The notes under the pieces: model-generated
What the model was told of the DNA's origin: nothing
Databases searched by the model: none
Seen by the model: the letters and a program-made list of their open reading frames with translations, nothing else
In this document: positions 47,200-60,204 of the stretch, piece after piece
Layout: each line of letters starts with the position of its first letter
Position numbering within the stretch: the stretch's first letter is position 1
Origin: Siphonodentalium dalli
Lineage: Eukaryota > Mollusca > Scaphopoda > Gadilida > Siphonodentaliidae
Length of the DNA stretch: 64,000 bases
NCBI GenBank assembly: GCA_032622095.1
Contig: CP136062.1
Location: 53,211,349-53,275,348 of the forward strand
Reading direction: 5' to 3'
Position numbers and translations under genes: made by a program

Positions 47200-49001
47200 A
47201 GTTCTTATTTCTCCTACATCATAAGTTTTATTGCTTTTATTTAAAGAAGTTTGTGGTTCCCAAGTGAATTTCAAATTCGGGTTTTCAAATGTTTTTTCTG
47301 CTTTCGTCCAAACATGAACATCAGTGATCGCGGACATAAAGGAATGTCGCTGTAAATTTATTAGTGGATTTCTTGTTATCCGTGATCACTGAACTGTATA
47401 ATGCTTCTATTCAGCTTCAATGACAATTGGGTTAAAATTTGGTTGAAGATTTCATTTGGTCTTATTCAAGGTAAGTTTCTGTGTTCCCAGGTGAAATTAA
47501 AACCCAGGAATTCAGATACTTTTTCTGCATGTAATGTTTATTCGGAACAAATGGGAATTTAAAGACTCTTATCACACTGAGTTCTTATTTTTTCTACATC
47601 GATTATAAGTTTTATTACTTTTATTTAAAGAAGTGTCTGGTTCCCAAGTGAATTTCAAACTCTGGTCTTCAAATGTTTTTTCTGCATTGGACCAAACATG
47701 AACGTCAGTGGTCGCGGACATTAAGGAATGTCGCTGTAAATTTATTAGTGGATTTCTTAAGATCCGTGATCACTGAAGTGTTTAATGCTTCTATTCAGCG
47801 TCAACTGGGTTAAAATTTGCCTGAAGATTTCATTTAGTCTTATTCAAAGTAAGTTTCTGGGGTCACAGGTGAAATTAAAACCCAGGACGTCAGACACTTT
47901 TTCTGAATGGGATCAAATATCGACAAATGGCCATGGTATGACTTTTTTATTCTGTTTTGTTTTGTGTTCTATTCCGTCACTGTGGATGTTAACAGTTTGT
48001 CTCAATGACAGCTGGGTGAAATTAGAAAGTTTTAGTTCAAACTTCATTTGTTCTTATTCGCAGTAAGTTTCTTGGGTCCCAGGTGAAGTTAAAACCCAGG
48101 ACTTCAGATACTTTTTCTGAATGGGACCAAATATCGACAAATGGCCAACGTGCGACTCTTCTTTCCTTCTATTTCGTTTAGTTTTTTTATTTCTATTGAG
48201 TCACTGTTTTGATGGATGTTCACTGTTTGTCTCAATGACAGCTGGGTGAAAATTTGAAAGTTTGAGCTCAATCTTAACTTGGTCCTATTCGCAGTAAGTT
48301 TCTGTGTTCCCAGGTGAAATGAAAACCCAGGACGTCAGATACTTTTTCTGAATGGGACCAAATATCGACGATTGTTTTGTCGGATCATACTGGAATGTTA
48401 ATTTACATTGTGTGTTGTTTATTTGGAACAAATTGAAATGTTAAAACTCTTATCACACTGAGTTCTTTGTTTCCTCTACATCATCAGTTTTTTTTTTCAA
48501 AGCAATTTTTGGTTCCCAAGTGATTTCAAACTTGGGTCTTCAAATGTGTTTTTCTGCATTGGAAGAAACTTCAGCGTCAGTGCTCGTGGACATTAAGGAA
48601 TGTTGCCAAACATCAACGTTAGTGATAACAGATGTTGCCAAAAGATCTGGACTTCAATAATGATTTGACACCTACAGTTCAGTGATCGCGGACATTAAGG
48701 AATGTTGCTGTTAATTTTTTAGTGGATTTCTTGTTATCCGTGATTACTGAACTGTTTATCACTTCTATTCAGCATTAACCTTCAATGGGTTAAAATTTGC
48801 TTGAAGATTTCACTTGGTCTTATTCGCAGTAAGATTAGTCATTAAAGAATGGCAATGTTGAGACTCTTCTTTCAGTCAGTTCTTTTTTTCTTTTAAACCA
48901 TTGATGTTTATGGATGTTCACTGTTAGTGTCCACATTAATGGAAGATGGATAAAAGTTTAAAGAGACAAATGGCAATGAAAACTCTGAGTGAATACATCA
49001 C
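47200..49001 (+). repeat. Array block 3: mixed intact and degenerate hairpins
   Basis: Type-1 at 47456, 47835, 48048 and 48279, with degenerate relatives ('tggttcccaagtgaatttca' ... 'ttcaaatgttttttctgc') at about 47240, 47625 and 48500. Type-2 copies at about 47316-47397, 47702-47780 and 48674-48755. Confidence 0.75.
48674..48755 (+). ncRNA. Type-2 hairpin, block 3
   Basis: ACAGTTCAGTGATCGCGGAC faces GTTATCCGTGATTACTGAAC then TGT. One change (C to T) keeps a G:U pair. Confidence 0.5.
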
Positions 49002-49654
49002 TTGGTCTTATTCGCAGTAAGTTTCTGGGGTCCCAGGTCAAGTTAAAACCCAGGACTTCAGATGCTTTTTCTGAATGGGACCAAATATCAACAATTTTCT
49101 TTGCAAAAATGTTCATTCACTAAAAATGGCAATTCTGAAACCACTGCTTTCTACTGCTATTGGCTATCTAGTTTAAATGGTAGCTACGTAAAATATTAAG
49201 AGAATCATGCTATGGTGGCTGGTTTGAATGAAGACTCAAATTGGTCTTATTCAATGTAAGTTTCTGGGGTCCCAGGTGAACTTTGAACCCAGGACTTCAG
49301 ATACTTTTTCTGAATGGAACCAATCATCAACAATTGTTCTTCACAAACATATTCAGCCAAAAAGAACGACAACAGTGAAACTCTTCTTTCATTCCGTTTT
49401 GTTTTTCCTGTTTCTGTTGAATTTTTTTCTTTTATGGATGGTCATTGTCAGCGGCAATATCAGGAGGATAAAAGTCTGGAGAGGCATTGTTCAATTGTGG
49501 CTAAGTAAAATTTTATTAAAGATTTCACTTGATCTTATTCACAGTAAGTTTCTGTGTTCCCAGGTGAATTTCAAACCCAGGACTTCAGATACTTTTTCTG
49601 AATGGGACCAAATATCGATCATTCTTTTCCTAGAACTGTTTATTTACTGATAAT

Positions 49655-49930
49655 GGCAATGATTAATTTCATCTGTCTATCAATGATTAGTTTCATCTTT
49701 CTATCAATGATTAGTTTCATCTTTCTATCAATGATTAGTTTCATCTTTCTATCAATGATTAGTTTCATCTTTCTATCAATGATTAGTTTCATCTGTCTAT
49801 TAATGATTTGTTTCATCTTTCTATCAATGATTAGTTTCATCTTTCGATCAATGAATAGTTTTATCTTTCTATCAATGATTAGTTTCATCTTTCTATCAAT
49901 GATTAGTTTCATCTGTCTATCAATTCTTTC
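49655..49930. repeat. 24-bp minisatellite, about 11 copies
   Basis: Unit 'tttctatcaatgattagttt' plus 'catc'. Sister arrays at 51962-52090 (5 copies), 53462-53735 (11) and 55098-55180 (3) occupy the same place in the higher-order unit and differ only in copy number. Open on both strands because 24 is a multiple of three. Confidence 0.93.
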
Positions 49931-50980
49931 ATCATTCAACATTATTGTTTTTGTGGATCTTCACTGATAGTACCTGGTAACTGGCTATACTTTTGAAAAA
50001 GACATCAATGGTGAATGGTTAGTATAGATTTCACTTTGTCTTATTCATTGTAAGTTTCTGGGGTCCCAGGTGAACTTTGAACCCAGGACTTTAGATGCTT
50101 TTTCTAAATGGGACCAAATATCAACAATTGTTGTTCTCAACAATGTTAAGCCAAAAAGAATGACAATGGTGAAGATCTACTTTTATTCAGTTTAGTTTTC
50201 ATATTTCTGTAACATAATTGCTTTCTATGGATATTGGTTGTCAATGATTTAATTGTAAAATATTGACAGAACATGCTATGGTGGCTGGTTTGAATAAAGA
50301 CTCAACTTGGTCTTATTCAATGTAAGTTTCTGGGGTCCCAGGCGAACTTTGAACCCAGGACTTCAGATGCTTTTACTGAATGACACCAAATATCAACAAT
50401 TGTTCTTCACAAACATGTTCAGCCAAAAGAAAGACAATGATGAAACTCTTCTTTCATTCCGTTTTCTTTTTCTGTTTCTGTTGACCTACTTTTTATGGAT
50501 ACTCATCAGCGCCATTGTCAGGAGGATAAAAGTCTGAAGAGGCATCGTTCAATTGTGGCTGAGTAAAATTTGATTAAAGATATCACTTGGTCTTATTTGC
50601 AGTAAGTTTCTGTGTTCCCAGGTGAAATTAAAACCCAGGACATCAGATACTTTTTCTGAATGGGACCAAATATCGACGATTGTTTTGTCGGATCATACTG
50701 GAATGTTAATTTACATTGTGTGTTGTTTATTTGGAACAAATTGAAATGTTAAAACTCTTATCACACTGAGTTCTTTGTTTCCTCTACATCATCATTTTTT
50801 TTTTCAAAGCAATTTTTGGTTCCCAAGTGATTTCAAACTTGGGTCTTCAAATGTGTTTTTCTGCATTGGAAGAAACATCAGCGTTGGTGCTCGTGGACAT
50901 TAAGGAATGTTGCCAAACATCAACGTTAGTGATAACAGATGTTGCCAAAAGATCTGGACTTCAATAATGATTCGACACCT

Positions 50981-51062
50981 ACGGTTCAGTGATCGCGGAC
51001 TTTAAGGAATGTCGCTGTTAATTTTTTAGTGGATTTCTTGTTATCCGTGATTACTGAACTGT
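50981..51062 (+). ncRNA. Type-2 hairpin, block 4
   Basis: ACGGTTCAGTGATCGCGGAC faces TTATCCGTGATTACTGAACT then GT. The 5' A to G change gives a G:U pair. Confidence 0.5.
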
Positions 51063-51961
51063 TTATCACTTCTATTCAGCATTAACCTTCAATGGGTTAA
51101 AATTTGCTTGAAGATTTCACTTGGTCTTATTCGCAGTAAGATTAGTCATTAAAGAATGGCAATGTTGAGACTCTTCTTTCAGTCAGTTCTTTTTTTCTTT
51201 TAAACCATTGATGTTTATGGATGTTCACTGTTAGTGTCCACATTAATGGAAGCTGGATAAAAAGTTTAAAGAGACATATGGCAATGAAAACTCTGAGTGA
51301 ATACATCACTTGGTCTTATTCGCAGTAAGTTTCTGGGGTCCCAGGTCAAGTTAAAACCCAGGACTTCAGATGCTTTTTCTGAATGGGACCAAATATCAAC
51401 AATTTTCTTTGCAAAAATGTTCATTCACTAAAAATGGCAATTCTGAAACCACTGCTTTCTACTGCTATTGGCTATCCTAGTTTAAATGGTAGCTACGTAA
51501 AATATTAAGAGAATCATGCTATGGTGGCTGGTTTGAATGAAGGCTCAACTTGGTCTTATTCAATGTAAGTTTCTGGGGTCCCAGGTGAACTTTGAACCCA
51601 GGACTTCAGATGCTTTTTCTGAATGGAACCAATCATCAACAATTGTTCTTCACAAACATGTTCAGCCAAAAAGAACGACAACATTGAAACTCTTCTTTCA
51701 TTCTGTTTTGTTTTTCTGTTTCTGTTGAATTTTTTTCTTTTATGGATGGTCATTGTCAGCGGCAATATCAGGAGGATAAAAGCCTGGAGAGGCATTGTTC
51801 AATTGTGGCTAAGTAAAATTTTATTAAAGATTTCACTTGATCTTATTCACAGTAAGTTTCTGTGTTCCCAGGTGAAATTAAAACCCAGGACTTCAGATAC
51901 TTTTTCTAATGGGACCAAATATCGATCATTCTTTTCCTAGAACTGTTTATTTACTGATAAT

Positions 51962-52090
51962 GGCAATGATTAATTTCATCTTTCTATCAATGATTAGTTT
52001 CATCTTTCTATCAATGATTAATTTCATCTTTCTATCAATGAATAGTTTCATCTTTCTAGCAATGATTAGTTTCATCTGTCTATCAATTCT
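51962..52090. repeat. 24-bp minisatellite, about 5 copies
   Basis: Short version of the array at 49655-49930. Confidence 0.88.
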
Positions 52091-53461
52091 TTCTTCAATC
52101 AACATCATTGTTTTTATGGATCTTCACTGATAGTACCTGGTAACTGGCTATACTTTTGAAAAAGACATCAATGGTGAATGGTTAAAAGTCTTAGTATAGA
52201 TTTCACTTTGTCTTATTCATTGTAAGTTTCTGGGGTCCCAGGTGAACTTTGAACCCAGGACTTTAGATGCTTTTTCTAAATGGGACCAAATATCAACAAT
52301 TGTTGTTCTCAACAATGTTAAGCCAAAAGGAATGACAATGGTGAAGCTCTACTTTTATTCAGTTTAGTTTTCATATCTCTTTAACATAATTGCTTTCTAT
52401 GGATATTGGTTGTCAATGATTTAGTTGTAAAATATTGACAGAACATGCCATGGTGGTTGGTTTGAATAAAGACTCAACTTGGTCTTATTCAATGTAAGTT
52501 TCTGGGGTCCCAGGTGAACTATGAACCCAGGACTTCAGATGCTTTTACTGAATGACACCAAATATCAACAATTGTTCTTCACAAACATGTTCAGCCAAAA
52601 GAAAGACAATGATGAAACTCTTCTTTCATTCCGTTTTGTTTTTCTGTTTCTGTTGACCTACTTCTTTTTATGGATACTCATCAGCGCCAATGTCAGGAGG
52701 ATAAAAGTCTGGAGAGGCATCGTTCAATTGTGGCTGAGTAAAATTTGATTAAAGATATCACTTGGTCTTATTTGCAGTAAGTTTCTGTGTTCCCAGGTGA
52801 AATTAAAACCCAGGACATCAGATACTTTTTCTGAATGGGACAAAATATCAACGATTCCTCTTCTCAAAAATTGGTTATCAGTGTCAATGAATTGGTTTTA
52901 ACATATCGCTGCTTATTTCTCTGGATGTTGATTATCAGTGTCAATGATTTGGTTGTAAGATCACTGTTTTCTATGGATACTGGTTGTCAATGATTTAGTT
53001 GTAAAATATTGACAGAACATGCTATGGTGGCTGGTTTGAATAAAGACTCAACTTGGTCTTATTCAATGTAAGTTTCTGGGGTCCCAGGTGAACTATGAAC
53101 CCAGGACTTTAGATGCTTTTTCTGAATGGGACCAATCATCAACAATTGTTGTTCACAACAATGTTCAGCCAATAAGAAAGACAATGGTGAAACTCTTCTT
53201 TCATTCCGTTTTGTTTTTTCTGTTTCTGTTGAATTTTGTCCTTTTATGGATGGTCATTGTCAGCGGCAATATCAGGAGGATAAAAGTCTGGAGAGGCATT
53301 GTTCAGTTGTGGCTAAGTAAAATTTGATTAAAGATTTCACTTGATCTTATTCACAGTAAGTTTCTGTGTTCCCAGGTGAAATTAAAACCCAGGACTTCAG
53401 TTACTTTTTCTGAATGGGACCAAATATCGATCATTCTTTTCCTAGAACTGTTTATTTACTG

Positions 53462-53735
53462 ATAATGGCAATGATTAGTTTCATCTTTCTATCAATGATT
53501 AGTTTCATCTTTCTATCAATGATTAGTTTCATCTTTCTATCAATGATTAGTTTCATCTTTCTATCAATGATTAGTTTCATCTTTCTATCAATGATTAGTT
53601 TCATCTTTCTATCAATGATTAGTTTCATCTTTCTATCAATGATTAGTTTCATCTTTCGATCAATGAATAGTTTTATCTTTCTATCAATGATTAGTTTCAT
53701 CTTTCTATCAATGATTAGTTTCATCTGTCTATCAA
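53462..53735. repeat. 24-bp minisatellite, about 11 copies
   Basis: Same unit, including the distinctive 'tttcgatcaatgaatagttt' variant also found in 49655-49930, so the two arrays share a recent common source. Confidence 0.92.
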
Positions 53736-55097
53736 TTCTTTCATCATTCAACATCATTGTTTTTATGGATCTTCACTGATAGTACCTGGTAACTGGCTAT
53801 ACTTTTGAAAAAGACATCAATGGTGAATGGTTAAAAGTCTTAGTATAGATTTCACTTTGTCTTATTCATTGTAAGTTTCTGGGGTCCCAGGTGAACTTTG
53901 AACCCAGGACTTTAGATGCTTTTTCTAAATGGGACAAATATCAACATGTTTAAGCCAAAAAGAATGACAATGGTGAAGCTCTACTTTTATTCAGTTTAGT
54001 TTTCATATTTCTGTAACATAATTGCTTTCTATGGATATTGGTTGTCAATGATTTAGTTGTAAAATATTGACAGAACATGCCATGGTGGTTGATTTGAATA
54101 AAAACTCAACTTGGTCTTATTCAATGTAAGTTTCTGGGGTCCCAGGTGAACTTTGAACCCAGGACTTTAGATGCTTTTACTGAATGACACCAAATATCAA
54201 CAATTGTTCTTCACAAACATGTTCAGCCAAAAGAAAGACAATGATGAAACTCTTCTTTCATTCCGTTTTTGTTTTTCTGTTTCTGTTGACCTACTTCTTT
54301 TTATGGATACTCAACAGCGCCAATGTCAGGAGGATAAAAGTCTGGAGAGGAATTGTTCAATTGTGGCTGAGTAAAATTTGATTGAAGATATCACTTGGTC
54401 TTATTTGCAGTAAGTTTCTGTGTTCCCAGGTGAAATTAAAACCCAGGACATCAGATACTTTTTCTGAATGGGACAAAATATCAACGATTCCTCTTCTCAA
54501 AAATTGGTTATCAGTGTCAATGAATTGGTTTTAACATATCGCTGCTTATTTCTATGGATGTTGATTATCAGTGTCAATGATTTGGTTGTAAGATCACTGT
54601 TTTCTATGGATACTGGTTGTCAATGATTTAGTTGTAAAATATTGACAGAACATGCTATGGTGGTTGGTTTGAATAAAGACTCAACTTGGTCTTATTCAAT
54701 GTAAGTTTCTTGGGTCCCAGGTGAACTTTGAACCCAGGACTTCAGATGCTTTTACTGAATGGGACCAAATATCAACAATTGTTGTTCTCAACAATGTTCA
54801 GCCAATAAGAAAGACAATGGTGAAACTCTTCTTTCATTCCGTTTTGTTTTTTCTGTTTCTGTTGAATTTTGTCCTTTTATGGATGGTCATTGTCAGCGGC
54901 AATATCAGGAGGATAAAAGTCTGGAGAGGCATCGTTCAATTGTGGCTAAGTAAAATTTGATTAAAGATTTCACTTGGTCTTATTCGCTGTAAGTTTCTGT
55001 GTTCCCAGGTGAAATTAAAACCCAGGACTTCAGATACTTTTTCTGAATGGGACCAAATATCGATCATTCTTTTCCTAGAACTGTTTATTTACTGAAA

Positions 55098-55180
55098 ATG
55101 GCAATGATTAATTTCATCTTTCTATCAATGATTAATTTCATCTTTCTATCAATGATTAGTTTCATCTTTCTATCAATTCT
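55098..55180. repeat. 24-bp minisatellite, about 3 copies
   Basis: Shortest sister of 49655-49930. Confidence 0.85.
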
Positions 55181-56014
55181 TTCTTCATTCCACATCATTG
55201 TTCTTATGGATCTTCACTGATAGTAGCTGGTAAGTGTCTATACTGATAGTACCTGGTAAGTGTCTAGACTTTTGAACCAGACATCAATGGTGAATGGTTA
55301 GTCTTCGTGTAGATTTCACTTGGTCTTATTCAATGTAAGTTTCTGGGGTCCCAGGTGAACTTTGAACCCAGGACTTTAGATGCTTTTTCTGAATGGAACC
55401 AATCATCAACAATTGTTCTTCACAAACATATTCAGCCAAAAAGAACGACAACAGTGAAACTCTTGTTTCATTCCGTTTAGTTTTCGTATTTCTGTATTTC
55501 GTATCACTGCTTTCTATGCATATTGTTTTTCAATGATTTAATTGTAAAATATTGACAGAACATGCTATGGTGGCTGGTTTGAATAAAGACTCAACTTGGT
55601 ATTATTCAATGTAAGTTTCTGGGGTCCCAGGTGAACTTTGAACCCAGGACTGCAGATGCTTATTCTGAATGTGATCAAAAATCAACAATTGTTCTTCACA
55701 AATATGTTCAGCCCAAAAGAAAGACAATAGTGAAACTCTTCTTTCATTCCGTTTTCTTTTTCTGTTTCTGTTGACCTACTTCTTTTTATGGATACTCATC
55801 AGCACCAATATCAGGAGGATAAAAGTCTGGAGAGGCATCGTTCAATTGTGGCTAAGTAAAATTTGATTGAATATTTCACTTGGTCTTATTTGCAGTAAGT
55901 TTCTGTATTCTCAGGTGAAATTAAAACCCACGACTTCAGATACTTTTCTGAATGGGACCATATAACGATTCCTCTTCTCAAAAAATGGTTATCAGTGTCA
56001 ATGGATTGGTTTTA

Positions 56015-56530
56015 ACATCGCTGCTTTCTATGGATATTGGTTATCAGTGTCAATGATTTGGTTGTAACATCACTGTTTGCTATGGATATTGGTTATCAGT
56101 GTCAATGATTTGGTTGTAACATCACTGTTTTCTATGGATATTGGTTATCAGTATCAATGATTTGGTTGTAACATCACTGTTTTCTTTGGATATTGGTTAT
56201 CAGTGTCGATGAATTGGTTGTAACATATCACTGCTTTCTATGGACATTGGTTATCAGTGTCGATGAATTGGTTGCAACATATCGCTGCTTTCTATGGATA
56301 TTGGTTATCAGTGTCGATGAATTGGTTGTAACATATCACTGCTTTCTATGGATATTGGTTATCAGTGTCAATGAATTGGTTGTAACATCACTGTTTTCTA
56401 TGGATATTGGTTATCAGTGTCAATGAATTGGTTGTAACATCACTGCTTTCTATGGATATTGGTTATCAGTGTCAATGAATTGGTTGAAACATCACTGTTT
56501 TCTATGGATATTGGTTGTCAATGATTTAGT
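56015..56530. repeat. ~52/54-bp minisatellite, about nine copies
   Basis: Unit 'tttctatggatattggttat', 'cagtgtcaatgaattggttg', 'taacatcactgc', with a 2-bp 'at' variant (acatatcac). Shorter runs of the same unit lie in spacers at 52870-53010 and 54490-54640. Confidence 0.9.
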
Positions 56531-56583
56531 TGTAAAATATTGACAGAACATGCTATGGTGGTTGGTTTGAATAAAGACTCAAC

Positions 56584-59175
56584 CTGGTCTTATTCAATGT
56601 AAGTTTCTGGGGTCCCAGGTGAACTTTGAACCCAGGACTTCAAATGCTTTTTCTGAATGGGACCAATTATCAACAATTGTTCTTCACAAACATGTTCAGC
56701 AAATAAGAAAGACAATGGTGAAACTCTTCTTTCATTCCGTTTTGTTTTTCTAATTCTCTTGAAATCAGTTTCTTGATAGATGCTCGTTGTCAGCACCAAT
56801 TTTAGAAGGATGAAATATGGAGAGGCATTGTTCATTGATAGCCGAGTAAAATATGGAGTGCAAACTTCAGTTCTTATTCACTGTAAGTTTCTTGGGTCCC
56901 AGGTGAATTTCAAACCCAGGACTTCAGATACTTTTTCTGAATGGGACCAAATATCGACGATTGCTCTAATTTTTAGGAAAGTTCAGTGTCACTGTGCATT
57001 ACAGTTGGTATTATTTTGAGATGACATTAAGTTCAATGGTGTTTGGATAAAGGTTGCAGTGCAAATATGACTTGATCTTATTCAATGTAAGTTTCTGGGT
57101 TCCCAGGTGAAACTAAAACACAGGAATTCAAGATACTTTTTTCTGAATGGGACCAAATATCGACAAATGTTCTTCTCATAAATGTTTATTTGCTAAAAAT
57201 TATCAATGTTTAGACTCGATCTTCTTCCACTCAGTTCTCTCTGTCTTTTAAATCACTGGTTTTTAATAATGATGGTCAGTGTCGGTTTCAATGGCAGCTG
57301 GGTAGATGTTTGGACAGGCATCGTTCAATGGTGGCTGAGTAAAATTTGGAGAGTAGAATTCACTTGGTCATATTCATTGTAAGTTTCTGGGGTCCCAGGT
57401 CAAGATCGAACCCAGGACTTCAGATGCTTTTTCTGAATGGGACCAAATATCAACAACTGTTTTTTATAAAAACATTGATTTGCAAAAAATGTCAATCTTC
57501 CAATATTTCTGTCTTTTTAATCGCTGGTTTTTAATAATGATGGTCAGTGTCGGTTTCAATGGCAGCTGGGTTGATGTTTGGAGAGGCATTGTTCAATGCA
57601 TTGGTGACTGGTTATAAATGACATAGTGTAGACTTCACTTGGTCTTATTCAATGTAAGTTTCTTGGGTCCCAGGTGAACTTTGAACCCAGGACTTCAAAT
57701 GCTTTTTCTGAATGGGACCAAATATCAACAACTCTTTTTATAAAACATTGATTTGCAAAAAATGTCAATCTTTGTCCAATACTTCTGTCTTTTAAATCAC
57801 TGTCTTTTACTGAATGGTGATTGTTAGTTTCAATGGCAGCTGTGTAGATGTTTGGACAGGCACCGTTCCATGGTGGCTGAGTAAAATTTTGAGTGTAGAC
57901 TTCACTTGGTCTTATTTGTAGTAAGTTTCTGGGGTCCCGGGTCCAATAAAAATGCAGACATTCAGATGCTTTTTCTGCATGGACCAAACATCAAAATTTC
58001 TTCATCTAAAAATGATTATTTGGTAACAAACTGATGATTCTTTCAGTCAGTTCTTTCTTTCAAATCATTGCTTTTTTATGGCTGGTCATTGACAGCGTTA
58101 ATGGCAAGAGGATACATCTGTGATAGACTTTACTTGGTCTTATGCAAAGGGGTCCCAGGTCAAGTAAAAACCCAGGACGTCAAAAGCTTTTCATGCATGG
58201 GACCGAACAGCAATGTTTCTTCATCTATAAATGTTTATTCAGAACATATTAACGATATTTATTCGGTAAAAATGGCAATCATGAGAGTCTTATTTCATTC
58301 AGTTCTTTCTTTCCATTGGTAAATTGTGATTGCAGACATCACTTGGTTTTATTCAAAGTAAGTTTCTGGGGTCCCAGGTGAAGTTAAACCCAGGACTTCA
58401 GATGCTTTTTTTCTGCATGGGACAGGAAATGTCGGGCAGGAAATGTTTGAGATGTTTATATGCAGATTATAATTTTTGTATGGCTGTTCAATGTCAGTTT
58501 CAATAGCAGGTGCATAAAATCATTTAAGAAATTCATTGGTGGCTAGTTAAAGATTGTGTGCAGACTTCACTTGGTTTTATTCACTAAGTTTCTGTGTTCC
58601 CAGGTGAATTTCAAACCCAGGACTTCAGATACTTTTTCTGAATAAGACCGAATATCAACAGTGAAAGTTTTCATTTGTTTCCATGGTGATTCGTGGTCAT
58701 GGTCATTGTGATATCTCAGGATTTCGATTCAGATGCTTGGAGTTGATTTGGATGTTGATGCATATAAATCTATGGTTTGGTGGATTTCTTGGAAATTGAT
58801 TGAAATATCTTGTGATGAATTAAACAATAATAATGACCACAGTTCAGTGTAAAATGGAAATCAACGATTTCATTGGATTTCGGGTAATGTTTCCAAAAGA
58901 TCTTAATTCAACAATCGATTTGACACCTACAGTTCAGTGATCGCGGACATTAAGGGATGTCGCTGTTAATTTATTAGTGGATTTCTTGAGATCCGTGATC
59001 ACTGAACTGTTTAACGCTTCTATTCAGTGTCAATGGCAACTGGGTTAATTCAATTGTGTTTAGATAAAAGTTGGAGTGCAGGTATGACTTGGTTTTATTC
59101 AATGTAAGTTTCTGGGTTCCCAGGTGAAACTAAAACCCAGGAATTCAGATACTTTTCTGCATAAGACCAAATATC
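56584..59175 (+). repeat. Array block 5: right side, diverging hairpins
   Basis: Type-1 near 56584, 56868, 57072, 57364, 57639, 57906, 58343, 58570 and 59089, plus a degenerate copy at about 58130. The spacer after 58570 returns to the block-2 type (ttcatttgtttccatggtga), so block 2 sequence flanks block 4 on both sides. Confidence 0.8.
58929..59010 (+). ncRNA. Type-2 hairpin, block 5
   Basis: ACAGTTCAGTGATCGCGGAC with the TCCGTGATCACTGAACTGT arm, as in block 2. Confidence 0.55.
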
Positions 59176-59299
59176 GACGATTGTTCTCTAGGATTCAGAC
59201 TGTAACATCATAAGTTTTATTGCATTTATTCAAAGCAATTTATGGTTCCCAGGTGAATTTCAAACTTGGGTCTTAAAAGTTTTTTTCTGCATTGGACCA

Positions 59300-59475
59300 A
59301 ACATGAACATCAGTGATCGCGGATATTAAGGAATGTCACTGTTAATTTATATGTCAGTGATCGCGGATATTAAGGAATGTCAGCAAACATCAATGTTAGG
59401 GATCGCAGATATTAAGGAATGTCGCTGTTAGTTTATTACTGGTTTTCTTGAGAACCGTGATCATAGAACTGTTTA
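59300..59475 (+). repeat. Tripled type-2 5' arm with a single 3' arm
   Basis: 'cagtgatcgcggatattaag' occurs at about 59311 and 59354 and as 'agggatcgcagatattaagg' at about 59398. Only the last is followed by a loop and 3' arm (gagaaccgtgatcatagaac). Confidence 0.65.
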
Positions 59476-59710
59476 ACACGTTTTGTTAGTTTAATATATT
59501 CTGTTGAGTTCATTACACTTGAGTTCAGTTGACAATTTCTACTGTAAACATGCATTGATGAGAAGTTCCCTGAGGAAATGTTGAGATAAAAAGTTCAACA
59601 AACGACATCAGAACATTCCACCAATGAATATGAATAATTCTGCTCTTAAAGTAACTGTTGTTCTGTCTGTCTGTCTTCTGCAATTGTCAAGATACTTTAA
59701 AAGTAAAAAT

Positions 59711-59786
59711 TCCATTGAGTGTAGTAAGTTTCTGAGATCCCAGGGGCCGTAACTCTCTGGGAGTTCTTTAACTTTTACCATTCATG
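59711..59786 (+). ncRNA. Diverged type-1 hairpin, right edge
   Basis: AGTAAGTTTCTGAGATCCCAG is followed by a loop and CTGGGAGTTCTTTAACTTTT. CCCAG/CTGGG and AAGTTT-type segments still pair. The 5' arm is the best-conserved part. Confidence 0.4.
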
Positions 59787-60126
59787 GTTTGAACTACAAT
59801 ACAGTTTTTATCATATCGCGTACAAACATAAGTGCATGAAGCTCAGTTATGTTTATGTAACACTTTTGTCGTTTATGTTATCCGTTCTTGGCGAGCAGGT
59901 CAGTTGTGAATATATTATATGGCATTTGTGTAGAGTCAGTTTCCAGTGGGCAAATACAGTAGAAACTTCGTCTAGAACGTGTTCAATTTTTCATTATTCT
60001 TGGTAAGCAGTTGTATATATGAGGTGCTGGTGTTTATCGTTTTGTTATTGTTGTTGTCGCTAAGTCGCTTAGTCCTTTGAAGTCTTGTATTTAAGTTTTT
60101 ACGGTGGAAACATATTCTCCAAGTTC

Positions 60127-60204
60127 ACCATTGAGTGTAGTAAGTTTCTGAGGTCCCAGGGGCCGTAACTCTCGGGGATTTCATTAACTATTGCCATTCA
60201 TTGG
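60127..60204 (+). ncRNA. Diverged type-1 hairpin, right edge, second copy
   Basis: AGTAAGTTTCTGAGGTCCCAG then CGGGGATTTCATTAACT. The flanks 'ttgagtgtagtaagtttctg' and 'ggggccgtaactct' are shared with 59711-59786. Confidence 0.4.

Larger units (their letters stand above)
49002..55960 (+). repeat. Array block 4: second higher-order repeat with 24-bp minisatellites
   Basis: Type-1 hairpins start near 49002, 49241, 49529, 50035, 50307, 50587, 51310, 51550, 51837, 52207, 52479, 52762, 53053, 53341, 53856, 54111, 54395, 54686, 54974, 55320, 55596 and 55880. The order of spacers repeats at about 2.3 kb (49002 versus 51310) and then in shorter ~1.05-1.35 kb forms. Type-2 is present once (50981-51062). 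Confidence 0.82.

Noticed and set aside
49602-49967. Hydrophobic frame with ISFIFLSM repeats (also 53414-53779)
   Set aside because: A 24-bp minisatellite; the opposite strand is equally open, and sister units have different copy numbers.
34285-59175. Type-1 hairpins as classical mirtrons
   Set aside because: The GTAAGT word lies about 15 nt inside the stem, and no AG acceptor sits at the matching 3' border, so hairpin ends do not coincide with intron ends.
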